From Alistipes sp. (GTDB taxonomy: Bacteria; Bacteroidota; Bacteroidia; Bacteroidales; Rikenellaceae), in NCBI GenBank assembly GCA_017934845.1, contig JAGBIR010000073.1, positions 1 through 7,480 of the forward strand: 7,480 bases of DNA, given 5' to 3'. Shown in pieces: positions 5,923-7,480 of the stretch (the first letter of the stretch is position 1; each line of letters begins with the position of its first letter). Both the position numbers and the translations under genes were made by a program. Below the pieces are notes generated by a model. That model did no database searches and was not told the origin of the DNA. It was given only the letters and a program-made list of their open reading frames with translations.

Positions 5923-5954
5923 TTTGTTTTCCTTGGTGGCAATTTGTAACTTTA
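5923..5954 (+). promoter_or_regulatory. Probable promoter of the GH2 gene
   Basis: TTTG (5923-5926), 20 bases, then TAACTTTA (5947-5954), which differs from TAnnTTTG only in the last base and is followed by CACC. Transcription would start near 5961, leaving a leader of about 20 bases before the ATG at 5981. Its upstream edge is 17 bases from the ptpA promoter, so the two are back to back. Confidence 0.55.
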
Positions 5955-5980
5955 CACCATAAAATTAATTTTTATTTGCT

Positions 5981-7405
5981 ATGAAAAGAGTCTTTTTATC
6001 AGTAATAGCTCTTGTTGCGGCTGTTACGGTTATGGCCCAAACTCCTTATTGGAAAGAGGTATCGACGGTTGAGGTTAATCGTGTTGCACCGCGTGCCGAG
6101 TTTGTTACCTATTCCGACAAGGCCGAGGCCAAAGTGGGCGATTTCTCGACTTCGGAGAATTATCAGTTGCTTAATGGAACGTGGAAATTCCTCTTTTTTG
6201 ACGCTTATGGTCAAGTGCCCGAGAATGTGACAGATCCTGCGACCGATTCGTCGGCGTGGGACGACATTAAAGTGCCGGGAAACTGGGAGCGTCAGGGTTA
6301 TGGTGTAGCAATTTATACCAACCATCCTTATGAGTTCAAGCCTCATAAGCCGCAGCCACCACAGCTGCCCGAGGAGAATCCCGTAGGTGTCTATCGTCGC
6401 GAATTTACACTCGATAAGGCGTGGGACGGCAAGGATATCTATCTGAATGTAGCGGGCGCAAAGTCGGGCGTCTATGTCTATATCAATGGCCGCGAGGTGG
6501 GCTATAGCGAGGACTCTAAAACGCGCGCACAGTTCCTCATTAACGACTATGTTAAGTTCGATGGCGAGAATACCCTTGTGTTGAAGATATTCCGTTGGTC
6601 AACGGGTTCTTACCTCGAGTGTCAGGATTTTTGGCGCATCAGCGGAATAGAGCGCGATGTATATCTCTCGGCTCAGGAGAAGACCTCAATCGCAGACTTC
6701 GACGTGGTATCGACCTTTGGCGAGGATTTGAAGGATGGTATTTTCGAGTTGGATATTATCACTTCGGGTAGTGGTCAGTGTGAGGTAGGCTACGAACTCA
6801 AAGATGCTGCCGGCAAGGTTGTCTTGACCGATAGCCAAAAGGTGCAGGGCGGTAAGACCGCATCGTTTGAGGGTGTTGTTGCCGATGCTGCAAAGTGGTC
6901 GGCCGAGTGTCCTAACCTCTATCACCTTGTAATGAGTATCAAGAGTGGCGATAAGACGGAGTATGTTCCTTTCAACGTAGGTTTCCGCCGCTTCGAGATT
7001 AAGCAGCTAAACGAGCGTCATTGGGTATTCTTGGTGAATGGCGAGCCTGTTAAGTTCAAGGGTGTGAATGTTCACGAGCATAACGAATATACGGGCCACT
7101 ACATCACCGAGGAGGATATGCGTCACGACTTGGAGATTATGCGTCGCAACAATATCAACGCCGTTCGTACGGCGCACTATCCCCAGCCCCGTCGTTTCTA
7201 TGAGTTGTGCGACGAGATTGGTATCTATGTATATTGCGAGGCTAATATCGAGTCGCACGGTATGGGCTACACACTCGATAAGGGCCGCACGTTGGCAAAT
7301 AATCCCGATTGGAAGGTGCCTCATCTGGATCGTATCAACAATATGTATATTCCTCTTGAAAAGATAATGACATTTGTAGAAAGATTTAACCAAGGAGAAA
7401 ACTAA
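5981..7405 (+). CDS. Secreted GH2 beta-galactosidase, truncated and joined to a foreign C-terminus
   Basis: The N-terminal 456 residues are a LacZ-type glycoside hydrolase family 2 enzyme, which would cleave terminal beta-galactosides in the periplasm. A Sec signal peptide (MKRVFLSVIALVAAVTVMA, cleavage near A19) comes first. The jelly-roll sugar-binding domain follows, with LNGTWKF (64-70), VPGNWERQGYG (98-108) and GVYRREF (136-142). The Ig-like domain includes QDFWRISGIERDVYL (215-229). The start of the TIM barrel shows NVHEHNEYTGH (363-373), the GH2 signature NNINAVRTAHYP (390-401), and YCEANIESHGMGY (418-430). LacZ proteins of this type are about 1000-1100 residues. Here homology stops at NNMY (453-456), where relatives continue with an ERDKNHPS-type segment, and 18 unrelated residues end the frame. 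Both catalytic glutamates (the GNE acid/base and the nucleophile) are absent, so the product cannot be an active glycosidase. Confidence 0.88.
   Translation: MKRVFLSVIALVAAVTVMAQTPYWKEVSTVEVNRVAPRAEFVTYSDKAEAKVGDFSTSENYQLLNGTWKFLFFDAYGQVPENVTDPATDSSAWDDIKVPGNWERQGYGVAIYTNHPYEFKPHKPQPPQLPEENPVGVYRREFTLDKAWDGKDIYLNVAGAKSGVYVYINGREVGYSEDSKTRAQFLINDYVKFDGENTLVLKIFRWSTGSYLECQDFWRISGIERDVYLSAQEKTSIADFDVVSTFGEDLKDGIFELDIITSGSGQCEVGYELKDAAGKVVLTDSQKVQGGKTASFEGVVADAAKWSAECPNLYHLVMSIKSGDKTEYVPFNVGFRRFEIKQLNERHWVFLVNGEPVKFKGVNVHEHNEYTGHYITEEDMRHDLEIMRRNNINAVRTAHYPQPRRFYELCDEIGIYVYCEANIESHGMGYTLDKGRTLANNPDWKVPHLDRINNMYIPLEKIMTFVERFNQGEN
7349..7405 (+). other. Foreign-looking 3' end of another gene fused in frame to the GH2 gene
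   Basis: From position 7349 the frame encodes IPLEKIMTFVERFNQGEN and stops, with no resemblance to GH2. GC falls from 49% (7201-7340) to 31% (7349-7480). The frame ends in TAATG, overlapping the next start, and contains that gene's Shine-Dalgarno. This is how an upstream gene of a translationally coupled operon ends, so these may be the last 18 codons of a gene whose beginning is not here. I do not recognise the family. Confidence 0.4.
7392..7397 (+). promoter_or_regulatory. Strong Shine-Dalgarno AAGGAG
   Basis: AAGGAG lies 7 bases before the ATG at 7405, ideal spacing. No other gene in the window has such a well-placed site, so it both fixes this start and marks the end segment as unlike its neighbours. 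Confidence 0.7.
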
Positions 7406-7480
7406 TGAGTGAATCTAGAAAATTTCCAGCAAAAATTCTTAAAGTGCGGGATGAGAAAACAATAGTAATAGATAGAGGAC
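7405..7480 (+). CDS. Unrecognised protein, N-terminal 25 codons only
   Basis: The ATG overlaps the preceding stop (TAATG), has an ideal Shine-Dalgarno, and is open for 25 codons to the right edge. The visible residues begin MSESRKFPAKILKV and continue RDEKTIVIDRG. The alternating pattern KILKV...TIVIDRG, ending in an Arg-Gly turn, resembles the N-terminal strands of a small beta-barrel seen in uncharacterised bacterial proteins, but this is only an impression from 25 residues. Codons are AT-rich (AAA, ATA, GTA, AGA), unlike the GH2 gene. Function is not assigned. Confidence 0.6.
   Translation, partial: MSESRKFPAKILKVRDEKTIVIDRG

Noticed and set aside
7007..7393. A 128-codon minus-strand open frame under the GH2 gene
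   Set aside because: It lies opposite the GH2 signature motifs and crosses the junction without any family resemblance.
7403..7405. The GH2 stop as a simple nonsense mutation
   Set aside because: The 18 residues before the stop are already non-homologous and composition shifts at the same point, so the break is structural, not a point mutation.

Overview
The window looks like a member of the Bacteroidota, most likely a gut Bacteroidales of the Alistipes/Rikenellaceae type; the genus is inference. The basis is: coding DNA near 50% GC with AT-rich spacers, almost no Shine-Dalgarno sequences, promoters of the Bacteroidota form (TTG, 20 bases, TAnnTTTG-like), a minimal TatA-TatC pair without TatB, and a secreted prolyl tripeptidyl peptidase very like Porphyromonas PtpA.

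Layout. The minus strand carries, in order of transcription from right to left: ptpA (5833 to 3692) with its own promoter and a strong terminator; then a Tat block of tatA (3384-3187), tatC (3162-2263), a TIM-barrel sugar isomerase-like gene (2119-1112) and the first 300 codons of a Gfo/Idh/MocA oxidoreductase that runs off the left edge (900-1). On the plus strand, divergent from ptpA, a secreted GH2 beta-galactosidase begins at 5981. It is cut after codon 456 (position 7348). From there DNA of different character (31% GC, a perfect Shine-Dalgarno, translationally coupled genes) runs to the right edge.

How the genes may work together. TatA and TatC form a minimal twin-arginine translocase, and Gfo/Idh/MocA enzymes are classic cofactor-loaded Tat cargo, so the translocase and its possible cargo lie side by side. 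An isomerase-like TIM barrel next to a Gfo/Idh/MocA enzyme is a common Bacteroidota arrangement for sugar oxidation chemistry. PtpA and the GH2 enzyme look like independent envelope enzymes for peptide and glycan breakdown that share one divergent control region.

Points most worth a second look: (1) both putative Tat signals have lost the second arginine (SRADFLK and DRLGFFK), while TatC carries Gln where E. coli TatC has signal-binding Glu103, and Gln where it has Glu170; (2) tatC seems frameshifted at a C5 run, because a repeat of its acidic tail continues intact in the next frame; (3) in-frame or near-frame tandem repeats cluster in this block (24 bp inside the isomerase, 18 bp just after it); (4) the GH2 gene ends in an abrupt junction with foreign-looking DNA, which may be an insertion, a recombination or an assembly chimera; (5) palindromes with the half-site TATGCG lie at both ends of ptpA. 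No RNA genes, CRISPR array, transposase or complete mobile element is visible.
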